Below, in pieces: positions 34,613 through 44,391 of a stretch of 47,941 bases of DNA; position 1 is the stretch's first letter; every line of letters starts with the position of its first letter. The position numbers and the translations under genes are program-made. The DNA is from an uncultured Enterocloster sp. (GTDB lineage: Bacteria; Bacillota; Clostridia; Lachnospirales; Lachnospiraceae): assembly GCA_944383785.1 (NCBI GenBank), contig CALWQV010000010.1, positions 1-47,941 on the forward strand. Reading direction: 5' to 3'. A model generated the notes under the pieces. The model was not told the origin of the DNA. It saw only the letters and a list, made by a program, of their open reading frames with translations, and searched no databases.

Positions 34613-34654
34613 TTATTTGTTTCGTCTTGTTTATATATTATTTGCAATAAAAAA

Positions 34655-34697
34655 GACGTATCCAGCTCATAAAAAAATCTGCAGGCATGGATACGCC
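34655..34697 (-). terminator. Terminator of the L,D-transpeptidase gene
   Basis: GGCGTATCCA pairs with TGGATACGTC across a 23-nt loop on the minus strand, followed by TTTTTTATT. It also separates this gene from the leftward deglycase promoter. Confidence 0.75.
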
Positions 34698-34721
34698 CTT
34701 TTGCTTATTTTTTTCTCCCAG

Positions 34722-35309
34722 TCAAGGCCCAATGGTCACTGGTACTCCCACATTGCAGTACTGCCACAGCACATCCATCACATCGTTGGTCATCGCGATG
34801 CAGCCGGCGGTCTCCCCGCCCTGGGCGCCGTGAATCTCGATGGCCCCACCCAAAGGCGTATCCCACGGGGGCTGCTGGCCCTTTTCATTGGCCTCCACGA
34901 TCGCATGATACTGCTCCTGAGTAATCAGGCCGTCCTTCAGCCCCCGCTCTGCGTCCTCGATGCCGGGATAGGACAGCCCCAGGGCCAGATAATACTGGCT
35001 CTTATCATTTTTGGTGCATACATAAAACTTCCCGGAAGGGGTGATCTCGTCTCCCTGCCGCTTTTTGTCCCCAGCGGAGGACTCCCTTCCCAGCTTGGCG
35101 GACCACTGGCCGATGGTTCTTCCATACTGACTTAAAGTCAGTGTGCTTCCCATCTTGCTGACATAGATGCTGACCCCGTTCACCGATAGCTTCATCGCCG
35201 CTCCCGGTCCCTCCTCAGAGGCCAAAACGCCCATAGGTGCAGCCATCACAAAGGCCGCCGTCCCCAAACCAAGAAAAAATGCTTTTGTTTTCTGTTTCAC
35301 TCGTCCCAC
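34722..35309 (-). CDS. L,D-transpeptidase (YkuD domain), exported
   Basis: The GTG at 35309 is the likely start because GAAGGAG lies eight bases upstream; an upstream ATG at 35333 is in frame. The 195-aa product has a signal peptide (KQKTKAFFLGLGTAAFVMAAPMGVLA), then a YkuD domain. The catalytic segment is IEIHGAQGGETAGCIAMTNDVMDVLW, with the His of IHG and the nucleophilic Cys of GCIAM; the usual S/H-R-G-C is A-G-C here. TPSGKFYVCTKN matches the conserved TPxGxF motif. It is expected to make 3-3 peptidoglycan cross-links or attach wall proteins outside the membrane. It stands alone, divergent from ogg. Confidence 0.9.
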   Translation of the reverse strand: MGRVKQKTKAFFLGLGTAAFVMAAPMGVLASEEGPGAAMKLSVNGVSIYVSKMGSTLTLSQYGRTIGQWSAKLGRESSAGDKKRQGDEITPSGKFYVCTKNDKSQYYLALGLSYPGIEDAERGLKDGLITQEQYHAIVEANEKGQQPPWDTPLGGAIEIHGAQGGETAGCIAMTNDVMDVLWQYCNVGVPVTIGP

Positions 35310-35326
35310 TGCTTCTACTCCTTCAT

Positions 35327-35355
35327 TTGACATTTTTCAGCTGCCGTACTACACT
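35327..35355 (+). promoter_or_regulatory. Promoter of the DNA glycosylase gene
   Basis: TTGACA (35327-35332) and TACACT (35350-35355) are 17 bp apart, 31 bp upstream of the ogg start. The -35 box overlaps the upstream ATG frame of the divergent transpeptidase gene, supporting the internal GTG as that gene's start. Confidence 0.7.
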
Positions 35356-35385
35356 GGTCTTAAAACTAAGAAAGGATATCCCGCC

Positions 35386-36258
35386 ATGGACCATACGCTC
35401 CAAATTCCCTGCCTGGATCTTTCCCAGATCGCTGATTCCGGCCAATGCTTCCGCATGGCCCTCCAGGCCGATGGCTCATACTTTATCATCAGCCAGGGCC
35501 GCTGCTTAAACGTCCGCCAGAGCAAAGAAGACCTGACCTTCTGCTGTCCGGACTCTGACCTGGACTTCTGGCTGAATTACTTTGACAGTTCTACTGATTA
35601 CTCAGGTGTCCTCCGCCTGGCCCAGTCCGGCGGCTCTTACGTGGCGCAGGCCGCATCCTGTGCCCAGGGAATCCGCATCCTGCGCCAGGATCCCTGGGAA
35701 ATGATCATTACCTTCGTCATATCCCAGCAGAAGACCATCCCAGCCATCCGAAAACTGGTGGAGGATTTAAGCCGCCGCTACGGCCATCCCCTTGAAAACC
35801 CGTGGGAAATCCCGGCCTTCTCCTTCCCCTCTGCCAAGGAGCTTTCCCAGGCAGGCCTTGAAGATCTCCAAAACCTCAAGCTTGGCTACCGCGCAAAATA
35901 CATCCATCGCCTCTGCCGGGACGTCCTGGAGGGAGAACTGGACTTAGGCCACCTTTCCCTCTTAAACTACCAGGAATCCATGGAATACCTCACCGGTTTT
36001 TACGGCATTGGCAAAAAGGTGGCCAACTGCATCTGTCTCTTCGGCCTCCACCATATTAATGCCTTCCCGGTAGACACCTGGATTCAGAAAATCCTTATAG
36101 AAGAATATTACAGCCATGAGCGCTATGGCAATGTTCCCAAATCCCGGCTCTTTGACCAGATTCTCGCTGACCACTTCAGCCCCTATGGGCCGTACGCCGG
36201 AATCATCCAGCAATACATCTTCTACTACGAAAGGCTGCGTCAGAACCGGGTAAAATAG
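35386..36258 (+). CDS. ogg: 8-oxoguanine DNA glycosylase / AP lyase (OGG1-like)
   Basis: The 290-aa product has an OGG N-terminal domain (ADSGQCFRMALQADGSYFII near residue 15) and an HhH-GPD domain. The helix-hairpin-helix with the catalytic lysine is visible: LTGFYGIGKKVANCICLFGL near residue 210-230, aligning with human OGG1's VGTKVADCICLMAL, and the essential Asp follows in INAFPVDTWIQ. A DPWEMIITFVISQQKTIPAIRK segment is the conserved pocket helix. It removes oxidised guanine from DNA. ATG 35386 is chosen for AAAGGATATCCCGCC upstream; the frame is open for another 73 codons. No iron-sulfur cluster motif is present, as usual for OGG. Confidence 0.92.
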   Translation: MDHTLQIPCLDLSQIADSGQCFRMALQADGSYFIISQGRCLNVRQSKEDLTFCCPDSDLDFWLNYFDSSTDYSGVLRLAQSGGSYVAQAASCAQGIRILRQDPWEMIITFVISQQKTIPAIRKLVEDLSRRYGHPLENPWEIPAFSFPSAKELSQAGLEDLQNLKLGYRAKYIHRLCRDVLEGELDLGHLSLLNYQESMEYLTGFYGIGKKVANCICLFGLHHINAFPVDTWIQKILIEEYYSHERYGNVPKSRLFDQILADHFSPYGPYAGIIQQYIFYYERLRQNRVK

Positions 36259-36331
36259 TTTCCCAATTATTATATATGAAAATGCTGGAAGTTTCTTTTC
36301 TTTTTCCTTAAAATTTTGATAACAGTTCACG

Positions 36332-36366
36332 CAAAAAGAGGCTGTGCTTTTTCCACAGCCTCTCCT
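36332..36366 (-). terminator. Terminator of the hrcA-grpE-dnaK-dnaJ operon
   Basis: GAGGCTGTG and CACAGCCTC form a perfect 9-bp stem around GAAAAAG, then TTTTTGC, 15 bp past the dnaJ stop. Confidence 0.9.
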
Positions 36367-36379
36367 ATTCTAGTCATTT

Positions 36380-37522
36380 TTATTTAAACAGCCCTTTTCT
36401 CTTAGGCTTTTCGGCCTCACCGGAGGATACACCGGTCATCGCCTCATCGAATTTGCGCAGGGCCTCCTTCTGGGCCTGAGTCATGCGCTCCGGCACCTGT
36501 ACCACCAGGGTTACGTAGTGGTCGCCCCGGATGTTGCGGTTTCTCAAGGAGGGAACGCCCTTGCCCTTTAACCGTACCTTAGTATCAGTCTGAGTTCCGG
36601 GCCGCACCTCGTACTCCACCTCGCCGTCTACGGTCTTGATGCGGATGGGCCCGCCCAGGGCCGCCTTGGCAAAGGAGATGGGTACAGTGGAGTAAATGCT
36701 GGTATCCTGCCGCTTAAAGATGGGATGCTGGGATACCACCGCTTCCACCAAAAGGTCGCCTCGCTCACCGCCGTTTACGCCCGGCTCGCCGCCGCCGGCC
36801 ATACGGATGCTCTGGCCGTTATCAATCCCTGCGGGAATGCTGACCTTGAATTTCTTGCGCACCGTCTTATATCCGGTGCCGTAACAGTCGGGACAGCGCT
36901 CCTTAATCACCTTACCGGTGCCGCCGCACTCGGGACAGGTCTGCACATTCTGAACCTGGCCGAAGAAGGACTGCTGGGTATACATGATCTTACCCTTGCC
37001 ATTGCACTTGGGACATGTCTGGGGCGATGTGCCCGCCTTAGCGCCCGTGCCGTGGCAGCTGGCGCAGGTTTCCTTAAAGTTGATCTCAATCTCCTTCTCG
37101 CAGCCAAAAATCGCCTCCTCAAAGGAGATCCGAACCGAAGTCCGCACATTCGCGCCCCGCATGGGCCCGTTGCTTCTCCTGGAGGAACGGCCAGTGCCGA
37201 AAAGATCTCCGAAAATATCCCCGAAAATATCTCCCAAATCGCCGCCGAAGTCGAAGCCGCCGAAACCGCCTCCTGCTCCGCCTGCCCCGGGGTCAAACGC
37301 AGCATGGCCGAACTGATCATACTGCTGACGCTTCTGAGGATCGCTTAAGACACTGTACGCCTCGGAAGCCTCCTTGAACTTGGCCTCTGCCTCCTTGTTT
37401 CCGGGATTGGCATCAGGGTGATACTTCTTGGCCAGAGCCCGATACGCTTTTTTCAGAGTCTCCTCATCCGCAGTTTTGGGAACGCCCAGAACCTCATAGT
37501 AATCTCTCTTACTCTCTGCCAT
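36380..37522 (-). CDS. dnaJ: Chaperone protein DnaJ
   Basis: The 380-aa Hsp40 stimulates the DnaK ATPase and hands it unfolded clients. The J-domain (residues 5-70) has the HPD motif in YHPDANPG. A Gly/Phe-rich linker follows ([17 protein letters not shown]). The four zinc-binding CxxCxGxG repeats are complete: [28 protein letters not shown] and [11 protein letters not shown]-terminal substrate-binding domain ends with a short Lys-rich tail ([13 protein letters not shown]). It is the last gene of the heat-shock operon, 92 bp after dnaK. Confidence 0.97.
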   Translation of the reverse strand: MAESKRDYYEVLGVPKTADEETLKKAYRALAKKYHPDANPGNKEAEAKFKEASEAYSVLSDPQKRQQYDQFGHAAFDPGAGGAGGGFGGFDFGGDLGDIFGDIFGDLFGTGRSSRRSNGPMRGANVRTSVRISFEEAIFGCEKEIEINFKETCASCHGTGAKAGTSPQTCPKCNGKGKIMYTQQSFFGQVQNVQTCPECGGTGKVIKERCPDCYGTGYKTVRKKFKVSIPAGIDNGQSIRMAGGGEPGVNGGERGDLLVEAVVSQHPIFKRQDTSIYSTVPISFAKAALGGPIRIKTVDGEVEYEVRPGTQTDTKVRLKGKGVPSLRNRNIRGDHYVTLVVQVPERMTQAQKEALRKFDEAMTGVSSGEAEKPKRKGLFK

Positions 37523-37560
37523 GTTGTCTCTACCTCTTTAACTGTTTTAATCGAACGTGC

Positions 37561-37592
37561 CATATGCCGGGCCCTTTCCGGTCCGGCATATG
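37561..37592 (-). other. dnaK-dnaJ intergenic hairpin
   Basis: CATATGCCGG and CCGGCATATG form a perfect 10-bp stem around a 12-nt loop, with no U-tract on the minus strand. It is likely an RNA-processing or stability element adjusting DnaJ relative to DnaK; role inferred. Confidence 0.65.
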
Positions 37593-37614
37593 AATGGTTT
37601 TTATCTTCCTAAGC

Positions 37615-39495
<1,881 letters not shown>

Positions 39496-39555
39496 TTATA
39501 ATGGAATCTATCTGTGAAATGTTGTTGTCATCTATCAGATCAACGGCTTTTGCCG

Positions 39556-40209
39556 CTAATTTGCCACCTTTACCATGCTGTGGCGCACCACGCTGTCCCG
39601 GTAGGTATAGCCCTTTAAAAGCTCCTCCGCCACAACGTTCTCCCCGAGGCTCTCGTCCTCCACATGCATCACCGCGTTGTGCAGGTTAGGGTCAAACTCC
39701 TTGCCCACGGCCTCGATCACCTTCACGCCGGCATCCTCCAAGGTCTTCTGAAACTGCTTATAAATCTTCTCCATACCTTCCGCAAAAGGCGTACCCTTAG
39801 CGTCCTCCGGTATGGAAGCCAGCCCCCGCTCGAAGTTATCCACAATGGGAAGGATCTTCTCAATCATATCCCGGGCTCCCATCTCGTACATGGTGGATTT
39901 CTCCTTCTCCGTGCGCTTGCGGAAATTCTCAAACTCCGCCATTTGGCGCATCACCCGGTCGTTTAACTCCTCGATCTTCTCATCTCTGGGATCCTTTTTC
40001 TTTTTAAAGAATCCCTTCTTCTCTTCCTTTTGAGTTCCGGCGTCCTCCGCCGGTTTCTCCTGGACGACTTCTTCCTCGGCCTGATCCTTTTCCTCTGGAC
40101 CGCCCTGCTCCTTGGGGCTTTCCTGGTTCTCATTTACGGCTGCCTGCTCCTGAGCCGCCTCCTGCTCCGAAGCCTGCTGCTCTTCCACTTTTCTGTCTTC
40201 GCTGCTCAC
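39556..40209 (-). CDS. grpE: Nucleotide exchange factor GrpE
   Basis: The 217-aa product starts at GTG 40209 behind AAAGGTGATAAAAA, only six bases after hrcA. The first 90 residues are low-complexity and rich in Glu and Gln (e.g. EEQQASEQEAAQEQAAVNEN). The coiled-coil dimer stalk then follows (EKIEELNDRVMRQMAEFENF) and the beta wing contacting DnaK carries the GrpE signature near the C-terminus: VIEAVGKEFDPNLHNAVMHV and RDSVVRHSMVKVAN. GrpE promotes ADP release from DnaK. The long acidic N-terminus is typical of Clostridia. Confidence 0.96.
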   Translation of the reverse strand: MSSEDRKVEEQQASEQEAAQEQAAVNENQESPKEQGGPEEKDQAEEEVVQEKPAEDAGTQKEEKKGFFKKKKDPRDEKIEELNDRVMRQMAEFENFRKRTEKEKSTMYEMGARDMIEKILPIVDNFERGLASIPEDAKGTPFAEGMEKIYKQFQKTLEDAGVKVIEAVGKEFDPNLHNAVMHVEDESLGENVVAEELLKGYTYRDSVVRHSMVKVAN

Positions 40210-40215
40210 TTTTTA

Positions 40216-41262
40216 TCACCTTTCATCCTTATTAAACGCGCCGTCCAGCTGGTTCATGAGATTCTGCAGAATTCGCAGCACCTTCTCATAATCCATCCGC
40301 TTGGGCCCGATGATTCCCACCGTTCCCCGCAGCCCGCCGCCCAGGTCGTAATTGGCGGTCACTACGCTGCAGTCCTTCATGGACTGAACCGGCGTCTCAT
40401 CGCCGATGTAAACCTGGATTCCGGATTCTCCCTCCGCGTTCTCATTTGCTTCCGTCACAAACTCCTTTAACACTTCCTTGTGCTCCAGAGTTCCGATCAG
40501 CTGGCTGGCCTTCTCGCCCTCCGTCAGCTCCGGATACTTGAAAATATTGGTAGCGCCGCTGGTGTAAATCTGAAGATCCTCGCTTCCGGCTCTGATAGCC
40601 TCCGCCACCTCGCTTAACACCAGGTCAACCACCCGGCTGTGGATGCCCGCATCCACCTTCAGCTTGCTGATCACATCCAGGTTGATCTCCTCGATGGTCA
40701 GGCCGTTAAGGCTGCTATTCAGCAGAATATTCAGGTTCAGCAGCTGCTCATCCGTCAGGCTTTCCCGGATGTCGATCACGGCGTTCTTGATGATATTCCC
40801 CTCTACCACAATCACCGCCAAGAGCTTCCCCTCCTCCATCTTGGAGAGCTGGATAAACTTTAGTTTCGTCTTGTGGTAGCTGGGACCGCTGATCATGGCT
40901 GCGTAGTTTGTATTCGCCGCCAGCATCTGGGCCATCCGTTTTAATACCAGCTCCAGCCGGTCTACCTTCTGGACCATCATATCCTTGAACTCGGTCACTT
41001 CCGTATCCTTCTCCAGGACGATCTGATCCACATAAAAACGATATCCCTTATCCGAGGGAATCCGTCCCGCCGACGTGTGGGGCTGGATGATGTAGCCCAT
41101 CTCTTCCAGATCCGACATCTCATTGCGGATGGTAGCGGAGCTGAGCTTGATATCCAGGCTTTTGGATATGGTTCTGGAGCCCACCGGCTCCCCTGTCTCC
41201 AGGTAGGTTTTGATGATAGCTTTTAATATGGTAACTTTGCGTTCATCCAATTCCAATGCCAT
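40216..41262 (-). CDS. hrcA: Heat-inducible transcription repressor HrcA
   Basis: HrcA binds CIRCE and represses the class I heat-shock operon; it needs GroEL to fold. The 348-aa product has an N-terminal winged helix (ELDERKVTILKAIIKTYLET, SRTISKSLDIKLSSATIRNE) and the conserved SAGRIPSDKGYRFYVD near residue 75. The central GAF-like domain has INLDVISKLKVDAGIHSRVV, and the C-terminal signature GTVGIIGPKRMDYEKVLRIL is complete. ATG 41262 follows GAAAGGCGG; an upstream TTG inside CIRCE at 41301 is not plausible. It is the first gene of the hrcA-grpE-dnaK-dnaJ unit. Confidence 0.97.
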   Translation of the reverse strand: MALELDERKVTILKAIIKTYLETGEPVGSRTISKSLDIKLSSATIRNEMSDLEEMGYIIQPHTSAGRIPSDKGYRFYVDQIVLEKDTEVTEFKDMMVQKVDRLELVLKRMAQMLAANTNYAAMISGPSYHKTKLKFIQLSKMEEGKLLAVIVVEGNIIKNAVIDIRESLTDEQLLNLNILLNSSLNGLTIEEINLDVISKLKVDAGIHSRVVDLVLSEVAEAIRAGSEDLQIYTSGATNIFKYPELTEGEKASQLIGTLEHKEVLKEFVTEANENAEGESGIQVYIGDETPVQSMKDCSVVTANYDLGGGLRGTVGIIGPKRMDYEKVLRILQNLMNQLDGAFNKDER

Positions 41263-41287
41263 ACCCGACCGCCTTTCTTTTTTGTTG

Positions 41288-41314
41288 TTAGCACTCATCA
41301 AGTTAGAGTGCTAA
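41288..41314. promoter_or_regulatory. CIRCE operator
   Basis: TTAGCACTC, nine bases, GAGTGCTAA: a perfect match to the CIRCE consensus, lying between the -10 box and the hrcA start. This is the HrcA binding site. Confidence 0.98.
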
Positions 41315-41328
41315 TATCTACATTCCAT

Positions 41329-41357
41329 AATATATTCCTTTTTGCCCTATTTGTCAA
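41329..41357 (-). promoter_or_regulatory. Sigma-A promoter of the heat-shock operon
   Basis: TTGACA (41357-41352) and TATATT (41334-41329), 17 bp apart, stand immediately upstream of CIRCE. The -35 box is only eight bases from the stop codon of the kinase gene, so kinase readthrough would enter the operon. Confidence 0.9.
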
Positions 41358-41365
41358 TATGATTT

Positions 41366-42670
41366 TTAAAATTTTTGCGTTCCTGTCACCATTACGCTGA
41401 CCTGGAAAATCTTGCCGTCGTAATGGATTTTCACCGTGCCCCCGGCACGCTTCACCCCATCGCATACGGAAGAAAGCCCGATCCCCTCCGCATCCCGCTT
41501 CGAAGACAGAAAATGTCTTCCCCTGGTGCGCACCTCTCCCTGGTAGCTGTTTTCCACAATCAGCACCAGGATACCGTTTCCCTGGCTTTTCAGCACCATA
41601 CGGATAAAGGGGCTCCCGCCCTCCATCCTCCGGCAGGCTTCAAGGGCGTTTTCCAGAAGATTCCCCACAATACCAGCCAGCTCCATCTCCCCAATCGGCA
41701 GGGATTTCCCTAGGTCGCAGTCAACGGATACGGATATTCCCTCCGCCCGGGCCGCGGATAAATAATAGGAAGCCATGCCGTTGACGATCGGATTCTGGCA
41801 GATCTGCTCCCTATGAGGCGGAAGCAGGCGGTCCACTGCTTCGCTGTACTGATATAGGTAATCCCGGATTCCCTCCAGATCCTGGTTTTGAACCAGTCCG
41901 TTCAGCACGCGGATAAAATGGCGCATATCGTGGCGCAGTCTGCGGACGCTCTCCTGGCGTTCCAGGATTTCCTCGTACTGCCTGGCAATCAGGGCCGCGT
42001 TTTTCGCCTCGCTTTCTCTGCGGGCCGTCTCTTCATTTTCCTGGAGCACGGACTTCATGATCAGGTAGATCACCAGAAAGAAGAGATTGGTCAGCAGGAT
42101 ATACAGGGTGATCAGGCCGTATTCGTCTTCAACGCCTTCTTCCCAGAAATAACAGCTGCTGCAGATCAGCAGAAACTCCACGTAAGGCACCATCCAGAAC
42201 AGCGACCACTTTTTCACCCCGGCGGTCATTCCCACCGCCAGGATCGGTTCCAGTATCTTCCGGCTAGCCATAGCAATCCCCAGGAAGTAGAGAACCGTCA
42301 AAATTCCCAGAAGCACAGCCCCTCCTGCTCCCGAAAGCCATCTCTGGAGGTAGGGCAGGGCCGCCATCTGGCTGTAAAGGAAAAATTGGGCGAACATAAC
42401 CTGATCCCAGCATTTTTCCGTCAAAATCAGCATGAACGGGATCCCCGCCGCCCAGTGGAGCACCAAAAGCCAGGGCCCCAGACCTGTTTTCACAACAAAA
42501 AAGGCTATGGCTCCCTCTGCCATAGCCCATACCGCACAGACCGCCGCCGTCCCTCTGGCAGGCAGCCTGAGCCTGTGGAAAAACGGGGACAGGGCAAGAT
42601 AGAGATACGGAAAAAAACAGAGCACACTGTACAGACAGCTCTCAAAGGCTGTTATCTCTTCACGATCCAT
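41366..42670 (-). CDS. Membrane sensor histidine kinase, AgrC/VirS-like GHKL type
   Basis: The 434-aa kinase starts at ATG 42670 with GAGGTGAGGGACGGC upstream, overlapping the response-regulator gene by 11 bp. About six membrane helices fill residues 10-205. A coiled linker (EETARRESEAKNAALIARQYEEIL) precedes the phospho-acceptor His in RRLRHDMRHFIRVLNGL near 250. The GHKL ATPase domain has the N-box NLLENALEACRR near 340 and the G-box DAEGIGLSSVCDGVKRAGG near 405. This is the HPK10-type architecture of peptide quorum sensing. No AgrB or pheromone gene is nearby, so the signal is unknown. Partner: the LytTR regulator encoded just upstream. Confidence 0.92.
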   Translation of the reverse strand: MDREEITAFESCLYSVLCFFPYLYLALSPFFHRLRLPARGTAAVCAVWAMAEGAIAFFVVKTGLGPWLLVLHWAAGIPFMLILTEKCWDQVMFAQFFLYSQMAALPYLQRWLSGAGGAVLLGILTVLYFLGIAMASRKILEPILAVGMTAGVKKWSLFWMVPYVEFLLICSSCYFWEEGVEDEYGLITLYILLTNLFFLVIYLIMKSVLQENEETARRESEAKNAALIARQYEEILERQESVRRLRHDMRHFIRVLNGLVQNQDLEGIRDYLYQYSEAVDRLLPPHREQICQNPIVNGMASYYLSAARAEGISVSVDCDLGKSLPIGEMELAGIVGNLLENALEACRRMEGGSPFIRMVLKSQGNGILVLIVENSYQGEVRTRGRHFLSSKRDAEGIGLSSVCDGVKRAGGTVKIHYDGKIFQVSVMVTGTQKF

Positions 42671-43421
42671 GCCGTCCCTCACCTCTTTCCGCTTTCCAAA
42701 ACAGATAATCCGTAAAATACTGCCGCACCTGGCTGCGCTTCGTCCTCTGGATCAGCGCCCTTTTTCCGCCCCGCAGCACGAAGGCTTCCCATCCGGCTCT
42801 GCCCTCTTCTACTTGCTCCACGTAGTCCAGATTCACCAAAATATTCCGGTAGCATTCCAAAAAACACTTTTCCGTCAGCTGCTTTTCCAGCTCCCGCACC
42901 GTCATGCGGGCCCGTACCGTCCCGCCTCCGCTTAAATAAAGGACCGTGTAATGTCCCTCCAGCTCCGCCATCACAATCTCATCTATGTAGACCTTCCTGG
43001 AAACCCGCTCCTGGCGGATCTCCAAATAGGGCCGCTTTTTTGCCCCCTCTTCGCCGTAAAACAGCTCGTCCAGCAGCAGCCTGAGCTCTTCATCCTCAAA
43101 GGGCTTTACCAGATAACGGAAGGCCTGGACCTTGTATCCCTCGATAGCAAAGGAATCCGAGCTGGTAACAAAAATCAGACGGCAGGACTTGTCCTTCAGC
43201 CGCAGCTGCCTGGCTGTCTCCATGCCGTCTATGCCATTCATATAAATATCCATAAAAACAATATCAAAGCTGCCCTTTTCCTCAAAGGCTTCCAGGAACT
43301 CCTCGCCTCCGGGATAGCCGAACACATCCCCCTCCAGGTTCCGTTCCCTCAGGTATCCTTCCAGATACAGGGCCAAGCTGTCTCTGTCTTTTTGGAAATC
43401 ATCTACTACCGCAATTCTCAT
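42660..43421 (-). CDS. LytTR-type response regulator
   Basis: The 253-aa product begins MRIAVVDDFQKDRDSL at ATG 43421, following AGGAAGGCGACTT. The receiver domain (1-120) has the acidic pair VVDD, the phosphorylated Asp in IVFMDIYMNG, and the Lys in FRYLVKPFEDEE. The C-terminal LytTR DNA-binding domain (about 140-250) includes RVSRKVYIDEIVMAELEGHYT, FLECYRNILVNLDYVEQV and KRALIQRTKRSQVRQYFTDYL. LytTR regulators bind pairs of short direct repeats; one such pair lies upstream of this gene's own promoter. Its stop codon overlaps the kinase start. Confidence 0.93.
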   Translation of the reverse strand: MRIAVVDDFQKDRDSLALYLEGYLRERNLEGDVFGYPGGEEFLEAFEEKGSFDIVFMDIYMNGIDGMETARQLRLKDKSCRLIFVTSSDSFAIEGYKVQAFRYLVKPFEDEELRLLLDELFYGEEGAKKRPYLEIRQERVSRKVYIDEIVMAELEGHYTVLYLSGGGTVRARMTVRELEKQLTEKCFLECYRNILVNLDYVEQVEEGRAGWEAFVLRGGKRALIQRTKRSQVRQYFTDYLFWKAERGEGRHGS

Positions 43422-43450
43422 AAGTCGCCTTCCTAGATACACTTTATTTT

Positions 43451-43479
43451 ATTTTAGGAGAATGACTGCTTTCTGTCAA
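43451..43479 (-). promoter_or_regulatory. Promoter of the response-regulator/kinase pair
   Basis: TTGACA (43479-43474) and TAAAAT (43456-43451) are 17 bp apart on the minus strand, with the LytTR repeats just upstream. Confidence 0.85.
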
Positions 43480-43487
43480 CCGTTCTC

Positions 43488-43519
43488 GTGTGAACGGACA
43501 AAAATATTGTGTCAACGGG
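43488..43519 (-). promoter_or_regulatory. LytTR-type direct-repeat binding site
   Basis: CCCGTTGACAC (43519-43509) and TCCGTTCACAC (43498-43488) are direct repeats 21 bp apart start to start, i.e. two helical turns, as in AgrA/LytTR sites. The nearer copy lies nine bases upstream of the TTGACA box, the usual activator position. A third GGTTGACAG overlaps the -35. Confidence 0.75.
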
Positions 43520-43587
43520 CATTTTCTTTTCCATTTGGATCTGTTAAGATTAGGAGAGAATGATAGAAAGAAGGCGGATGATGATCC

Positions 43588-44391
43588 ATGAATGATAAAA
43601 GTCAGCCCCAGGAAAAGCTCCTGGAATTATCTCACCAGGTTGTAAAAGCGTTCTACACCCAAAAAACTGCGGAGCTTGCTCCCCTTTTAGACGAAGAGTT
43701 TCTCTGGATCGGAGGCCTGTCCTTTCAGTGGACGGAAAGCCCGGAGACATTCCTGCGGTTTAAAGCGGCGGAACCGCCGTCTCAGGCGGCGGTTCAGATC
43801 AGCGGCGAATCCTATACCCTTCGAGCGGCCGGCGAGGATTCCTGGGTGGTGTGCGGACATTTTTTAACCACTCTCCATCCAGGCGGCAAGCCCCTGCGCT
43901 TTTTCATACGCGTCACTCTGGTCTGGCGCAGACGGGGAGAGCAGTTTTCGCTGCTCCACCTTCACAGCTCCCATACGGAGGATACCGGCTTTCCTCTGAA
44001 TCTGCCGGAGGAAAACGGCTCCTTCTGCCAATACGTTCGCTCCAGGTTTTATGAAGAGGACAGAGGGGAGAAAGACTCCGATTCCTCCATCTGCCTAAAA
44101 GATGAATCCGGACGTCTCCACTATCTGAACCCCTCTGAAATCCTCTATCTCAAGGCCTCCAACCAGTGGTGCCATGTGGTTACGGTTTTCGAACGTTTCC
44201 TGACCTTCGGCAGCTTAACCGGTTTTGAAAAGCTGCTCCCAGATTTTCTGCGCATCCATCGCAGCTATCTGGTAAACCGCCGTGCGCTGGAAAAGCTGCG
44301 CTATAATAAAGCGGTTCTTTTAAACCAGGAGACCCTTCCTGTCAGCAAGCGGCGCTACTGCCAGATTAAAAAACTGTTTTCACAGGATTAA
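43588..44391 (+). CDS. One-component LytTR protein with NTF2/SnoaL-like N-terminal domain
   Basis: The 267-aa product has an N-terminal alpha+beta domain (residues 1-150) resembling SnoaL/NTF2 folds: ELSHQVVKAFYTQKTAELAPLLDEEFLWIGG, GHFLTTLHPGGKPLRFFIRVTLVWRR and LLHLHSSH. A C-terminal LytTR DNA-binding domain follows (165-265): LNPSEILYLKASNQWCHVV, FLRIHRSYLVNRRALEKLRYN, LPVSKRRYCQIKKLF. There is no receiver domain. It probably senses a small ligand or works through another protein; this is inference. It is divergent from the LytTR two-component pair and may share its control region. It converges on the large unknown gene, the stop codons overlapping. Confidence 0.85.
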   Translation: MNDKSQPQEKLLELSHQVVKAFYTQKTAELAPLLDEEFLWIGGLSFQWTESPETFLRFKAAEPPSQAAVQISGESYTLRAAGEDSWVVCGHFLTTLHPGGKPLRFFIRVTLVWRRRGEQFSLLHLHSSHTEDTGFPLNLPEENGSFCQYVRSRFYEEDRGEKDSDSSICLKDESGRLHYLNPSEILYLKASNQWCHVVTVFERFLTFGSLTGFEKLLPDFLRIHRSYLVNRRALEKLRYNKAVLLNQETLPVSKRRYCQIKKLFSQD

